Source: Diplonema papillatum
Taxonomy: Eukaryota > Euglenozoa > Diplonemea > Diplonemida > Diplonemidae
Reading direction: 5' to 3'
NCBI GenBank assembly: GCA_030068145.1
Contig: JAPJBO010000557.1
Location: 1-64,000 of the forward strand
DNA length: 64,000 nt
Shown: positions 9,403 through 20,400 of the stretch, piece by piece
How positions within the stretch are numbered: position 1 is the first letter of the stretch
Layout of the letters: the number at the start of each line of letters is the position of its first letter
The notes under the pieces: generated by a model
What the model saw: only the letters and a program-made list of their open reading frames with translations
Database searches by the model: none
What the model was told of the DNA's origin: nothing
Translations under genes and position numbers: made by a program

Positions 9403-10164
9403 ATGGGCAAAGTCGGGCACTGCAGTCCGACATCCGTGTACGGCTGGCTGGTGCAGCTGTGCATCGGGATCCTAGGAATCAGCTCAATCGGGGTGAAGTG
9501 GTCGTGCGAGTCGCCGAGACGGAGTCTCACTACTCTGCTCCTCGACGTGTCGAAGCAGATTGTGGGCGGGTTCATCACCCACTTCACCAAGGTTGCCTTC
9601 AGCGTGATCATCAAAAAGATGTCCGACGACGGCGATTGCGACAGCGAAACCACCTGCTGCGACACGGAATGCGTTGCGTATGTCGTGCAGTCGGCCTTCC
9701 AAGCCCTGCTTGTGATCCCTCCCGCCGCGTTTGTGCTGCATTTGTCCACGAAATACGCCGAGCGCCGCGGATACGAAACCTTGTACCCATTCGGCGACTA
9801 CGGCTTGCCTTTGCAGCGAAAGCGTCTGTTCCACCAGCTCGCGATGTGGGCGCTGATCATGGCCCTGTGCAACGCTGTCATCGAAGCGGTCTTCTTTATC
9901 CCTCTGCACGAGTACCTGAACGACTTGGGCCGCGCCATGCTCAGCTGGGTCCGCTGCGCGGGTGGGGATGCGGAGCTATGGGTGGTCATCTTGGCCATTC
10001 CTCTCTTCATCGACACGCTGCAGTACCTTGTGTACGACCAGATCATCAAGAACAAATACCTCGTCATCGATGAAGCTGACGCTGTCGCCAGTGTTCCCGT
10101 CTTGGGGACCACCAACGACGGCGGCTCTTCCGACGACGACAAAGTGTTGCGTATCTTCCCGTGA
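9403..10164 (+). CDS. STIMATE-family (TMEM110-like) multi-pass membrane protein
   Basis: 253-residue protein ending in TGA. ATG at 9403 is chosen because it is the first ATG in frame and lies just before conserved GHCSPTSVYGW; upstream GTG codons are unlikely. Family features: LLLDVSKQIVGGFITH at 45-60, a Cys-rich luminal or loop stretch at 79-90, CVAYVVQSAFQ at 90-100, FGDYGLP at 130-136, a hydrophobic pair near 145-168, and IPLFIDTLQYLVYDQIIKNK at 199-218. About five membrane segments are visible (11-33, 45-70, 90-112, 145-168, 191-213) and the tail is acidic. In animals STIMATE sits in the ER at contacts with the plasma membrane and aids calcium entry through STIM1; that role here is inference. 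The gene is intact and intron-free from its ATG, with echoes on both sides. Confidence 0.85.
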   Translation: MGKVGHCSPTSVYGWLVQLCIGILGISSIGVKWSCESPRRSLTTLLLDVSKQIVGGFITHFTKVAFSVIIKKMSDDGDCDSETTCCDTECVAYVVQSAFQALLVIPPAAFVLHLSTKYAERRGYETLYPFGDYGLPLQRKRLFHQLAMWALIMALCNAVIEAVFFIPLHEYLNDLGRAMLSWVRCAGGDAELWVVILAIPLFIDTLQYLVYDQIIKNKYLVIDEADAVASVPVLGTTNDGGSSDDDKVLRIFP

Positions 10165-10890
10165 AGGAGCCGTGCGCCGACAACGACAACGCGCCCTTGC
10201 AGCAAAAGCGTCTGATCTCTCTAGACCATGTACAACACTATTGCATGGGCTCTCCGTATTCATACACATGAACGACTTCATGTTGACCCGAAATAGCTGC
10301 ATGGACGGAGATGCGAGCTATGGATGGTCATCTTGGCCATTCCTCTCTTCATCGACACGCTGCAGTACCTTGTGTACGACCAGATCATCAAGAACAAATA
10401 CCTCGTCATCGATAGAGCTGACGCTGTCGCCAGTGTTCCCGTCTTGGGGACCGTCAACGACGGCGGCTCTTCCGACGACGACAAAGTGTTGCGTATCTTC
10501 CCGTGAAGGAGCCGTGCGCCGACAACGACAACGCGCCCTTGCAGCAAAAGCGTCTGATCTCTCTAGACCATGTACAACACTATTGCATGGGCTCTCCGTA
10601 TTCGTACACATGAACGACTTCATGTTGACCCGAAATCGCTGCACAGACGCGGAGCTGTATGTGGTCATCTTGGATTCGTAGTGTACGACCAGGTCATCAA
10701 GAACAAGTACCTTGTCATGTAGGTGCTGATCCTGGCTCTGTGCAACACTGTTGCTGAGGCGGTTCGTCTGTGTACAACGTGACCGATTTCGTGTTTAGTT
10801 GTTGGAAACGTTGCGCAGACGCAGCAGATCACATCAAGAACGAATTCCCGGCCATTGACGAAGCTGACGCTGTCGCCAGTGTCACCTCAC
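10165..10890 (+). pseudogene. Tandem echoes of the STIMATE gene 3' end
   Basis: 10310-10650 repeats 9966-10306 at 344-bp offset, including the stop and 3' UTR, nearly base for base. Shorter scrambled pieces follow: 10648-10673 (from ~9976), 10680-10720 (from ~10033), 10720-10770 (from ~9850) and 10834-10890 (from ~10045). The decreasing length and rising divergence to the right suggest successive rounds of copying. Confidence 0.85.
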
Positions 10891-11130
10891 TCTGCTGCGC
10901 ATCAAAGCACCGTTGCAGGGGGGAAGGCGTGTGGCGCCGGCTGCGAGGCGTGCGCACTGGCCAATCTTCAGCGTTGTGCTCAATACTGAGCGACAGTCGC
11001 ACCCTCCGGGCTTTCAACGAAGAGAGGGGCCCTGAGATGACTTCTCTTCAGCTGGGCGGGAGTCGAATCAGAACGTCCTAACTTGTCTTTTCTTACTGGT
11101 CGACGAGCGGCAGTGCAACTATTTTTTTAC
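10891..11130. other. No feature recognised
   Basis: Nothing supported beyond fading similarity to the STIMATE 3' end. Confidence 0.3.
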
Positions 11131-11312
11131 ATACGCGCCAGCGTAGAAGGAAATGCTCGACGATGCCAAGTGCTGTAACTACCGAACCACGTGTTGAACG
11201 GACGTGAGGTCAAGCGGGTCTACCCCTGCACGACAAGACACACAAACACAACAGGTTAAAAGTCCTGGGTGAGAAAACAACACACGGTGGTGTAAGCGAA
11301 GAACAAAATCTT
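11131..11312 (+). repeat. Dispersed repeat pair, copy 1 (partner 30550-30756)
   Basis: ACCGAACCACGTGTTGAACG, GACGTGAGGTCAAGCGGG and ACACACGGTGGTGTAAGCG are shared with 30550-30756 at high identity. The partner has about 25-30 extra bases after GACGATGC. A short fragment (CTACCCCTCACGACAAGACG) also occurs near 32460. Confidence 0.8.
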
Positions 11313-12060
11313 TTATTCCCGAGGTTCCATTATCCTGCAATCGCCACCAACCAAGCACGAACACACCTCCTCCGGTAGCTCCCGGTTCAGCCGGCTTCCG
11401 CGGCCTTTAAAAGGTCCCCTAGTGTCCTTCCGCACGGAGGCACGGAAGATCTCCCCCGCGTGGGCGCTTACCCCCGCGAGTAAAAGGGTGCTGCTTTCCA
11501 GGGCAGGTATTCTCGGCTTGCAAACTGGCCGGTGCTTCCTCACGGGCCCCGACGCACGCCCTGCGTCCTCCATCCAACCCTTGGCTTCTTCTCTCTCTGT
11601 CTCTGTCTCTCCAAGCTCTCCCCTCGTGTTGGCACCACGAAGCGAGGTCCGTCGCTGCTAGCGGGCCCAGAGAGAAGGGAAACAAAAATCAACGAGCCAC
11701 ACCCTGAAGGCCGTGTGATCGTGTCGACTTTCGTGGTGCATCAACACCCCTCAGTGAACCTGCGAAAGCGACCCCAGAGATCCGGGCTAAATGTCACATA
11801 GATTCCACAATTCCTGCAAAGGCTACTCACTACTAATTTTCTGACGAGGGGAGGTTGTCCAGCTCGCAGGACGCCTTCTGGGGAATCTGTGGGTCAAACT
11901 CGAGAGTGTTCCGACTCCAAAATGGGAAACCTGGTGCTCCTTGGACACGTTTCGTAGCGCATCTCTTCACAGCAGCAAGCATTCCACGTATTGATGCGTC
12001 TTTGCTCTGGAGGCTCAGTGTCCGAACTTCAGCTCGGGTTCTGCCCTTTTCGACATAAAC
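11313..12060. other. No gene recognised
   Basis: Includes a pyrimidine-rich block at 11583-11620 (CTCTCTGTCTCTGTCTCTCC). Several reading frames are open but none carries a motif I recognise. Confidence 0.35.
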
Positions 12061-12199
12061 GCTATAAATATCGTCCGTCAGTCAGAACGCCCCCGGCTGC
12101 GCCGCCATCGGGTGCAACAATCATCTTTGACTGGGCCACGGCTCGCTCCGCGCCCACGACGTACGGCTTACGCCCGCCGTAGTAGTACGGGACAGTAGT

Positions 12200-12455
12200 G
12201 GGGCGACCGGATACTCCGGTTAGTACTACCATACTACCACTGTAGCCCCTGTAGGGTGCTAGGTATGGTATGGTATCTACTGCGTGGTGTATCCCGTTCT
12301 CAACACCAGCTACGAGGTGGGTGTAGACCCACACCGCAGGTGGATATCCCGAGGTCGTAGCACAGGATGAGTATACACACACACTGCATAGTGGTGGTAT
12401 ACATACTACCTACATACCCCTACAGTGTATCCTGAAGTACCTGTGGTACTACCAC
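12200..12455. other. Cluster of short perfect hairpins
   Basis: Four perfect stem-loops lie within 250 bp: CCGGA-TAC-TCCGG at 12207-12219, CCC-TGTA-GGG at 12247-12256, GTGGGT-GTAG-ACCCAC at 12317-12332, and AGTACC-TGT-GGTACT at 12436-12450. The stretch is also rich in GTAGTACTACC-like palindromic words. No coding sequence is seen. Confidence 0.55.
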
Positions 12456-12955
12456 GTACTAAAAGCAGGCACCAACGCGACCGGAACTAAGGAGGCGGAC
12501 TGAGCCCGCACCCCACCATAATTGTATCGGATTGCATTCGCGGCCAAAAGAAGGCCGAAGCGACCTACCCTCCCCACACGCACCCTTCTTCCGCCGAAAC
12601 CAGACCCTCTTCTTCTACTTCTCTTTTTTTTCCTGCTTTCGCACCACGAGAGCGGCCTTTCCGGCCGCGATGGAACGCGCAAAGAAAAGCTGTTATTTCG
12701 GCTGACGTTAGGACCACCACGTCGGCAACACAGCGCATTTTCAAAAATTCTAAAAACAAGGAAACGACCCCGTCCCCGTTGAGGACTTGCCCCAGGTGAA
12801 TAGTTTCTCTGGCGCTCTCGCCTTTGCTTCGCTCAACTTAAAGCAGGTGTGGGGTTGGGGGCTAATAGGGGTTTTACCCCGGCGGGGATTTGGTTACCGG
12901 TTATTCTTTTGGCGAAGCAAACAAGATTATCTTTCTTTCATTCTATTTCTTGCTC
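12456..12955. other. No feature recognised
   Basis: A T-rich/C-rich tract at 12600-12640 and otherwise nothing I can support. Confidence 0.3.
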
Positions 12956-12975
12956 GCCAAAAAAGAAATAACGAA

Positions 12976-13148
12976 AACGGTCACAAACAGTCCCGGGCAT
13001 GGCTAGCCATAACCCATAACGAAAGTGTGCACCAAATATACAACCCGTAACCATATAGCCCTTTCTTGCTCTAAGAGAACCCATTCATGAACGGTTACAC
13101 GGAGACCCTAAACCCCCGGAATTTCAAGCGAACTTTAACTCTGAAAAC
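12976..13148 (+). repeat. Long dispersed element, copy 1 (partner 35441-35605); contains motif copy e
   Basis: CGGTCACAAACAGTCCC, AACCCATAACGAAAGTGTGC and ATATAGCCCTTTCTTGCTC are followed from 13075 by the dispersed ~75-bp motif (AGAGAACCCATTCATGAACG, then ACGGAGACCCTAAACCCCCG). The copy at 35441 has the same order over about 165 bp, so the 75-bp motif can be the 3' part of a longer unit. Confidence 0.75.
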
Positions 13149-14163
13149 AATTGCTGTGGCAGGGAGCCGCACCGCTGGTCACACAGGGTTGCCCCGCAAG
13201 CAAGCTTTATCGAGGAAAAACACCATGCGCGTTTGTCTTTGTTTACGATAACCATTCGCGCGTAAAGTGGCTCCTTTGAGTGCACCTTTCACAACTTAAA
13301 AGTCTTAACCCGGAAGGGCACGGGAAAAGACAGTTGCAGAAGGCCCTATGTTGTCCCCTGGGTCTAGCTGAACGTATCCAGGCGAAGCGCAGGGGATGCA
13401 CTATCATCTATCCGGAAAAAAAAGGTCACAATGTGAGTGGCTGTAGAACCTTCTTGGCAATGTGCACAGTCTCAGGTGGAGCCTCCGTCACCTGAACTTC
13501 CACGGCAAAAATAATTAGGGCGGGCACCGGCTTCGCCAGCTTCACGTCGCAAGGCAACATTGGGAGGGCCTACTGCACTTGTACGATATGTGGATAATGG
13601 CCGAAACCACCAACCAACGATCAACATCAAAGGTACACGCCGTTACTCTTACCTCGTGTAACCACCCTTCAGAACGCTGCGTATGCAAGATATCCCTATT
13701 GCATTGCCAAAGCCCCGGCGCTTCAAGCGAGCTGTTCACCAGTTTAACCTGAACGCGTTGCGGGGCAAAGCACAGCAAGGCACCCGCCCGGTACGTACAC
13801 CCACTCGCAACCCCCCTCCCCACCAGCTTCTGCGGCAGGACTCAGCCGCGCATTTGGTCACCGATACAACCACAATCAAAGTCAACCGTTGCATTTTTGC
13901 TCTTCGCTCTACGCCCGTCTCGTGCCCTTGAGAGTATGCGGGCTGTTTGTGTGTATAGGGGCTACCCGGAACGCGTGTTTTCTTCTATTTGCAGCCTTCA
14001 CACCCGCGAGCTTTGCTAACCCAATAGCAGCACTAACCAGCCACGGCCGCCGCGACAGCCGTTTTCTGCTTGGGAATCGTTCGTATCGGTTCGTCCAGGG
14101 TCCGATCATCCCAGTCGGTCCTACAACAGCATGAGCTGCCTGGAGGCCAGGAGGTGATCTTTG
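13149..14163. other. No feature recognised
   Basis: About 1 kb without a convincing gene, RNA or repeat. Confidence 0.35.
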
Positions 14164-17100
14164 CTCGAAAAAGTTGACTTGCAAGGCCTTTGAAGACCAG
14201 TCCCTTCAGAAAATTAGACTCATATCAAGGCTTCTAAAGAGCAGTCCCTTCAGAAACGTTGAGTCACATCGAAGCCTCTAATGGCCAGTCTCTTCAGAAA
14301 AGTAGACGTACATCAAGGCCTCTAAAATGGCTGGTCCCTTCGGAAAAGTTGACTTGCAGCAAGGCCTTTGAAGACCAGTCCCTTCAGAAAATTAGACTCA
14401 TATCAAGGCTTCTAAAGAGCAGTCCCTTCAGAAACGTTGAGTCACATCGAAGCCTCTAATGGCCAGTCTCTTCAGAAAAGTAGACGTACATCAAGGCCTC
14501 TAAAATGGCTGGTCCCTTCGGAAAAGTTGACTTGCAGCAAGGCCTTTGAAGACCAGTCCCTTCAGAAAATTAGACTCATATCAAGGCTTCTAAAGAGCAG
14601 TCCCTTCAGAAACGTTGAGTCACATCGAAGCCTCTAATGGCCAGTCTCTTCAGAAAAGTAGACGTACATCAAGGCCTCTAAAATGGCTGGTCCCTTCGGA
14701 AAAGTTGACTTGCAGCAAGACCTTTGAAGACCAGTCCCTTCAGAAAATTAGACTCATATCAAGGCTTCTAAAGAGCAGTCCCTTCAGAAACGTTGAGTCA
14801 CATCGAAGCCTCTAATGGCCAGTCTCTTCAGAAAAGTAGACGTACATCAAGGCCTCTAAAATGGCTGGTCCCTTCGGAAAAGTTGACTTGCAGCAAGGCC
14901 TTTGAAGACCAGTCCCTTCAGAAAATTAGACTCATATCAAGGCTTCTAAAGAGCAGTCCCTTCAGAAACGTTGAGTCACATCGAAGCCTCTAATGGCCAG
15001 TCTCTTCAGAAAAGTAGACGTACATCAAGGCCTCTAAAATGGCTGGTCCCTTCGGAAAAGTTGACTTGCAGCAAGACCTTTGAAGACCAGTCCCTTCAGA
15101 AAATTAGACTCATATCAAGGCTTCTAAAGAGCAGTCCCTTCAGAAACGTTGAGTCACATCGAAGCCTCTAATGGCCAGTCTCTTCAGAAAAGTAGACGTA
15201 CATCAAGGCCTCTAAAATGGCTGGTCCCTTCGGAAAAGTTGACTTGCAGCAAGGCCTTTGAAGACCAGTCCCTTCAGAAAATTAGACTCATATCAAGGCT
15301 TCTAAAGAGCAGTCCCTTCAGAAACGTTGAGTCACATCGAAGCCTCTAATGGCCAGTCTCTTCAGAAAAGTAGACGTACATCAAGGCCTCTAAAATGGCT
15401 GGTCCCTTCGGAAAAGTTGACTTGCAGCAAGGCCTTTGAAGACCAGTCCCTTCAGAAAATTAGACTCATATCAAGGCTTCTAAAGAGCAGTCCCTTCAGA
15501 AACGTTGAGTCACATCGAAGCCTCTAATGGCCAGTCTCTTCAGAAAAGTAGACGTACATCAAGGCCTCTAAAATGGCTGGTCCCTTCGGAAAAGTTGACT
15601 TGCAGCAAGGCCTTTGAAGACCAGTCCCTTCAGAAAATTAGACTCATATCAAGGCTTCTAAAGAGCAGTCCCTTCAGAAACGTTGAGTCACATCGAAGCC
15701 TCTAATGGCCAGTCTCTTCAGAAAAGTAGACGTACATCAAGGCCTCTAAAATGGCTGGTCCCTTCGGAAAAGTTGACTTGCAGCAAGGCCTTTGAAGACC
15801 AGTCCCTTCAGAAAATTAGACTCATATCAAGGCTTCTAAAGAGCAGTCCCTTCAGAAACGTTGAGTCACATCGAAGCCTCTAATGGCCAGTCTCTTCAGA
15901 AAAGTAGACGTACATCAAGGCCTCTAAAATGGCTGGTCCCTTCGGAAAAGTTGACTTGCAGCAAGGCCTTTGAAGACCAGTCCCTTCAGAAAATTAGACT
16001 CATATCAAGGCTTCTAAAGAGCAGTCCCTTCAGAAACGTTGAGTCACATCGAAGCCTCTGATGGCCAGTCCCTTCAGAAAGTAGACGTACATCCAGGCGT
16101 CTAACATGGCTGGTCCCTTCGGAAAAGTTGACTTGCAGCAAGGCCTTTGAAGACCAGTCCCTTCAGAAAATTAGACTCATATCAAGGCTTCTAAAGAGCA
16201 GTCCCTTCAGAAACGTTGAGTCACATCGAAGCCTCTGATGGCCAGTCCCTTCAGAAAGTAGACGTACATCCAGGCGTCTAACATGGCTGGTCCCTTCGGA
16301 AAAGTTGACTTGCAGCAAGGCCTTTGAAGACCAGTCCCTTCAGAAAATTAGACTCATATCAAGGCTTCTAAAGAGCAGTCCCTTCAGAAACGTTGAGTCA
16401 CATCGAAGCCTCTGATGGCCAGTCTCTTCAGAAAAGTAGACGTACATCAAGGCCTCTAAAATGGCTGGTCCCTTCGGAAAAGTTGACTTGCAGCAAGGCC
16501 TTTGAAGACCAGTCCCTTCAGAAAATTAGACTCATATCAAGGCTTCTAAAGAGCAGTCCCTTCAGAAACGTTGAGTCACATCGAAGCCTCTAATGGCCAG
16601 TCTCTTCAGAAAAGTAGACGTACATCAAGGCCTCTAAAATGGCTGGTCCCTTCGGAAAAGTTGACTTGCAGCAAGGCCTTTGAAGACCAGTCCCTTCAGA
16701 AAATTAGACTCATATCAAGGCTTCTAAAGAGCAGTCCCTTCAGAAACGTTGAGTCACATCGAAGCCTCTAATGGCCAGTCTCTTCAGAAAAGTAGACGTA
16801 CATCAAGGCCTCTAAAATGGCTGGTCCCTTCGGAAAAGTTGACTTGCAGCAAGGCCTTTGAAGACCAGTCCCTTCAGAAAATTAGACTCATATCAAGGCT
16901 TCTAAAGAGCAGTCCCTTCAGAAACGTTGAGTCACATCGAAGCCTCTAATGGCCAGTCTCTTCAGAAAAGTAGACGTACATCAAGGCCTCTAAAATGGCT
17001 GGTCCCTTCGGAAAAGTTGACTTGCAGCAAGGCCTTTGAAGACCAGTCCCTTCAGAAAATTAGACTCATATCAAGGCTTCTAAAGAGCAGTCCCTTCAGA

Positions 17101-17411
17101 AACGTTGAGTCACATCGAAGCCTCTGATGGCCAGTCTCTTCAGAAAAGTAGACGTACATCAAGGCCTCTAAAATGGCTGGTCCCTTCGGAAAAGTTGACT
17201 TGCAGCAAGGCCTTTGAAGACCAGTCCCTTCAGAAAATTAGACTCATATCAAGGCTTCTAAAGAGCAGTCCCTTCAGAAACGTTGAGTCACATCGAAGCC
17301 TCTGATGGCCAGTCCCTTCAGAAAGTAGACGTACATCCAGGCGTCTAACATGGCTGGTCCCTTCGGAAAAGTTAACTCACATCAAGGCCTCTAGTGGCCA
17401 GTCCCTCCAGG
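14164..17411 (+). repeat. 178-bp satellite, about 18 units, each a tetramer of ~44-bp subrepeats
   Basis: Units recur every 178 bp (for example at 14259, 14437, 14615 and so on). Within a unit four diverged ~44-bp subrepeats share the core CCAGTCCCTTCAGAAAA, so this is a higher-order array. Most units are identical to the base. A variant class (CTCTGATGGCCAGTCCC and CATCCAGGCGTCTAACATGG, one base shorter) occupies two adjacent units near 16050-16290 and the last unit. A 66-codon frame is open in each unit as a by-product of unit length, not a gene. Confidence 0.95.
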
Positions 17412-17426
17412 CAATCCACCACCAAC

Positions 17427-17495
17427 CTGATGCTAGCATCAATCATGCAGGAGAGGCAGTGCTCTGTCTAAACATCAAGCTAAGATTTTCCCCCA
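17427..17495 (+). repeat. Palindrome-hairpin motif, copy 1
   Basis: CTGATGCTAGCATCAA (near-perfect palindrome), then AGGCAGTGCTCTG and AACATCAAGCTAAG before a run of T and C. Other copies are at 31366, 35645 and 41547. It stands right at the end of the 178-bp satellite. Confidence 0.7.
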
Positions 17496-17615
17496 CCCGC
17501 GCAGAGGGAAAGAAACCCCCGATGGAAAACTTCCCTTCTATCCCTCGCTTCCAACAAACCTTGTGCCCTTATATCCCACCTACTCGAACAAAACTTGAGG
17601 GGGGACCCGACCATA

Positions 17616-18315
17616 CTACAGCAGGACACCCCCAAGGGGACAAGGGGGAGGGGGGCCACAACGGGGGGAAAGGGAGACAAGTCCCGCCGTGGCTACGGCC
17701 ACGGGGGGAAAGGGAAGTATGACAGGGACGATGACGGCGGCAAGGGGTACGAGCGGAAGCCGCGCGAGGACGCGTGGGACGAGTGGAACGGGCACGACGA
17801 CGTCCGGACCTGGGATGGGAAGGGCCGCAGGGACGACGAGCGGGGCGGCGGCAAGGGCCGCAAGGGAGGCAAGGACCGCTGGGCTGGCCAGGACGGCGGC
17901 AACGGGTGGCAACGCAGGTCTGGCAGGCAGGCCGGCGGCGTGAGCGCATCCCCGATCCTGCCCGACGAGCCGAACCGCTCGAACCCGTACCCTCCCGCCG
18001 AACCGGAGCCGGAGCCGGAGCCCGAAATCCCGTCGCCGCCGCCGCCGGAAAACCTCGTAGCCGAGGTCAACGAGAAAATGCAGCACCCCGTCTGGAAGAA
18101 GGCGTGGGCGAACTACTGCAAGGCGAACGGAGGCGGCACGTGGACGGACCCGCGGTACAAGACGGAAGCGTTCCTGCTGAACGCGATCCAGATGCTCGAC
18201 TTGGCCGTCGCCATCTCCGGCGCCGCCCGGCAGCAGGAGCAACAGAAGCAGCAGGAGGAGGCCCGGAAGCGCCAAGAGGCCGAGGCCGCGCGCATGCACG
18301 AGCAGATGGCCCTCT

Positions 18316-18354
<39 letters not shown>

Positions 18355-18753
18355 GCGTGATGGCCGAGATGCTCAAGATGCAGCAGCAGATGCTCGCTCC
18401 CGCACCCCCGCAGCCCCACCAGCCGCCGCCCCGCCCGCCGCAGGGCCCCGCGTCCGTCGACATCGCGCAGATCGCCGCCGGCGCGCAGGCGCTGCTGCAG
18501 AACAACCGCGACCTCGTCTCGCAGCTCGCGCAGGCCACCAGCGGCGGCGGCGGCGCCCCCGCCGGGCTGTCCGACCCGACGATCGCAGCCCTGCTCGCGT
18601 CGCTGTCCGGTGGCGGCGGCGGCGGCGGCGGCGGCGGGCGCGGCGCAGACAAGGGAGGCGGCAAGCGCGGGCGCCGCGACCGGAACAAGCTCGCAGAACG
18701 ACCCCCGCCAGCGTCGTTCGAGAAGGAAGAAGAGATCGCGGAGTGGGCCAGGA
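17616..18753 (+). CDS. Low-complexity protein exon (GGKG, poly-Q, poly-G); partial, function unknown
   Basis: Open frame without an ATG near its start, so probably an internal exon. Possible acceptor ACTACAG before 17622 and possible donor GTATGT at 18754. The N-terminal part is rich in Gly, Lys, Arg and Asp with GGKG repeats, followed by a Pro/Glu stretch (PEPEPEPE), a short conserved-looking block (HPVWKKAWANYC, then TWTDPRYKTEAFLLNAIQML), a Gln-rich coiled coil with a run of 12 Gln, and poly-Gly before a basic segment (GGGKRGRRDRNK). Such proteins are often RNA-binding or condensate-forming, but nothing proves it here. Base composition is far more GC-rich than the flanking satellite. Confidence 0.6.
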
Positions 18754-18789
18754 GTATGTCCCCCCCCCCTGGCCTCAGTGGTGCAAGCA

Positions 18790-19203
18790 CCACGCGCTCT
18801 TCAAACCCAAGAAACATTTCCCCCCCCCCTTTTTTTTGTAGCCCTTTCTTGTGTTAACAATGCACTGTTGGTACTAAAAATTAGTAGTTGGGGCAGCGTG
18901 CTACATGAAACTTACCAAAGCAGGTGAGTTCCGCTAGTGCGCACAAACAAAAGAAATGCAATTTGTCAAGAGCAAAAACCGATCGATGCCAGCGTACTAT
19001 CCTCATTCCCGTTAGATGGACAAAACAGGGTTGAAGGAAGTGCGCACACGCAAATTTTGTGGATTAGAAGGTCGGTATTTGAAAGTCACCGGTTGACCTT
19101 AGAGGCTCGGGTAGGGAGAAAGGGCTGAAAGAGTTGAGAAAACAGTGAGAAGGTGCAGCTCGTTTCGGGTGATGTGTCACTCCGTTGTGAAACCTTGTGC
19201 TTC
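18790..19203. other. No gene; faint similarity to the composite repeat that follows
   Basis: GCGCACAAACAAAAG near 18939 and TTAACAATGCACTGTTGGTAC near 18855 resemble parts of the repeat at 19204, but too weakly to annotate as a copy. Confidence 0.3.
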
Positions 19204-19585
19204 TAGTACTAGCAATCTTGCGGAGTTGCAATGTATTGTGCAGGCTAAAAAAGACGTAGGCAGCGTCCTTTGGGGGTTGATCAGAATTCCTTACCTCAAA
19301 ATGACACAGGGTAGATACAGAAAACGATCAACCGGCACGCACAAACAAATATAGGCACCTGCTTCGTAGGAAATACTTGAGGAGGCTGCCAGTTGCGCAA
19401 ACCCGTCTCAAAAAGGAAGTCTGCTGCCCACACGAAACCCAAATAAATCTGGGTTTAGTGGCGGTCGACAAGAAATACCCCCTTTGCAATTGTATTGTTT
19501 CTCGTCATCTAGCCTCCGTCGAAATAGGCACAAGGCAGCCCCTCGAGTATTTTTGGTGCACAACATGGTGACGTGACATGTGAAA
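19204..19585 (+). repeat. Composite dispersed repeat, fullest copy
   Basis: Left module: AGTACTAGCAATCTTGCGG, TGTATTGTGCAGGCTAAAAA, GATCAGAATTCCTTACCTC, GATCAACCGGCACGCAC. Right module: CACCTGCTTCGTAGGAAATA, GAGGCTGCCAGTTGCG, AAATCTGGGTTTAGTGGCGG, CCCTCGAGTATTTTTGG. Left-module copies are at 22240 and 22418; right-module copies at 22845, 60360 and 60660. The contiguous form here suggests the original element. Confidence 0.7.
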
Positions 19586-19965
19586 AGAGATGGCATGTGT
19601 TCACCTGATAAAACAGTCAAAAATGCACTCTAAAAATAGTAGCCACAACGGCCCGCCCCTACTCGCACTGCCCCAAGTACTAAATAGATATGCCCGCTCC
19701 TTTTACAAGACCGGTGCGGCAAAAAGATAAACCATTCGACGGAGTTCACTCGACTGACTTTAATCCCGGATCCAAGCGATCACATGCTATGTCATCAACA
19801 GTGCCATATGAGATCGTTTGCATTTTCTGTAGCAAATGGGTCGTGTACCAACGATCTTTGCGGACATATCAACAATGTATTGCGGAGGCTAAAAGGACGC
19901 AACGGCATCGTGGTTTGGTATTCACCGGCCCCGTCCTCCATCTTTCTGTGTTTGAGCCGGTCCAT
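19586..19965. other. No gene; short left-module fragment of the composite repeat
   Basis: CAACAATGTATTGCGGAGGCTAAAAGG near 19870 echoes the left module. Otherwise nothing supported. Confidence 0.3.
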
Positions 19966-19971
19966 CCCCTC

Positions 19972-20090
19972 TTGATAGACCGTGATAGACCGAAGAATAC
20001 AGCACCGGGCAATTCGATGCAGCTCTAGGGACTAGGGATGGACCTGATAGACCGTGGTGGACCGTGATTCACTGTGATAAACAGCGGCAG
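19972..20090 (+). repeat. Short tandem GATAGACCGTG repeats
   Basis: GATAGACCGTG or close variants occur at about 19975, 19985, 20047 and 20058, with GGACCGTGATTCACTGTGAT further on. Confidence 0.5.
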
Positions 20091-20328
20091 GCACTTCGAT
20101 GCAGTCTCAAGAGATAAGGACGGACCGGCTCAGTGTTCGCTCAATTCCGCCTGGCTTGAGAGGGCCTGTCAGCTACCACCGTGTCAGCTGTCATCGCCGG
20201 CGCTTCCCAGCGGTGTGAGAGGTTTCGGACGCACTTCGAGGCAGCCGAATTTCAAGCAGAGTTTGCGTCCGAAAGAAAAAAGACGAAAAGGCTGCTACTG
20301 CAGATAAGACACGCATATCAATATACGG

Positions 20329-20400
20329 AACCCTTTCGGCGACGGTCACCCAGAGACTTTGAAACCCGAGATCCTCGAGCGAACTTTCACTCAGGAAATT
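20329..20400 (+). repeat. Dispersed ~75-bp motif, copy f
   Basis: GGAACCCTTTCGGCGACGG, then TCACCCAGAGACTTTGAAAC and CTCGAGCGAACTTTCACTC. It directly precedes the element at 20401. Confidence 0.7.

Noticed and set aside
14259-17305. Fifteen 66-codon frames spaced by 178 bp
   Set aside because: They are a by-product of the satellite unit. The frame exceeds the unit length, and the sequence has no coding signature.
14164-17411. CRISPR array
   Set aside because: Units are contiguous with no unique spacers, and the context is eukaryotic.
17616-18841. Alternative long frames over the low-complexity exon
   Set aside because: Poly-Ala/Arg translations of the same GC-rich repeats. The chosen frame has the only non-repetitive conserved-looking block.
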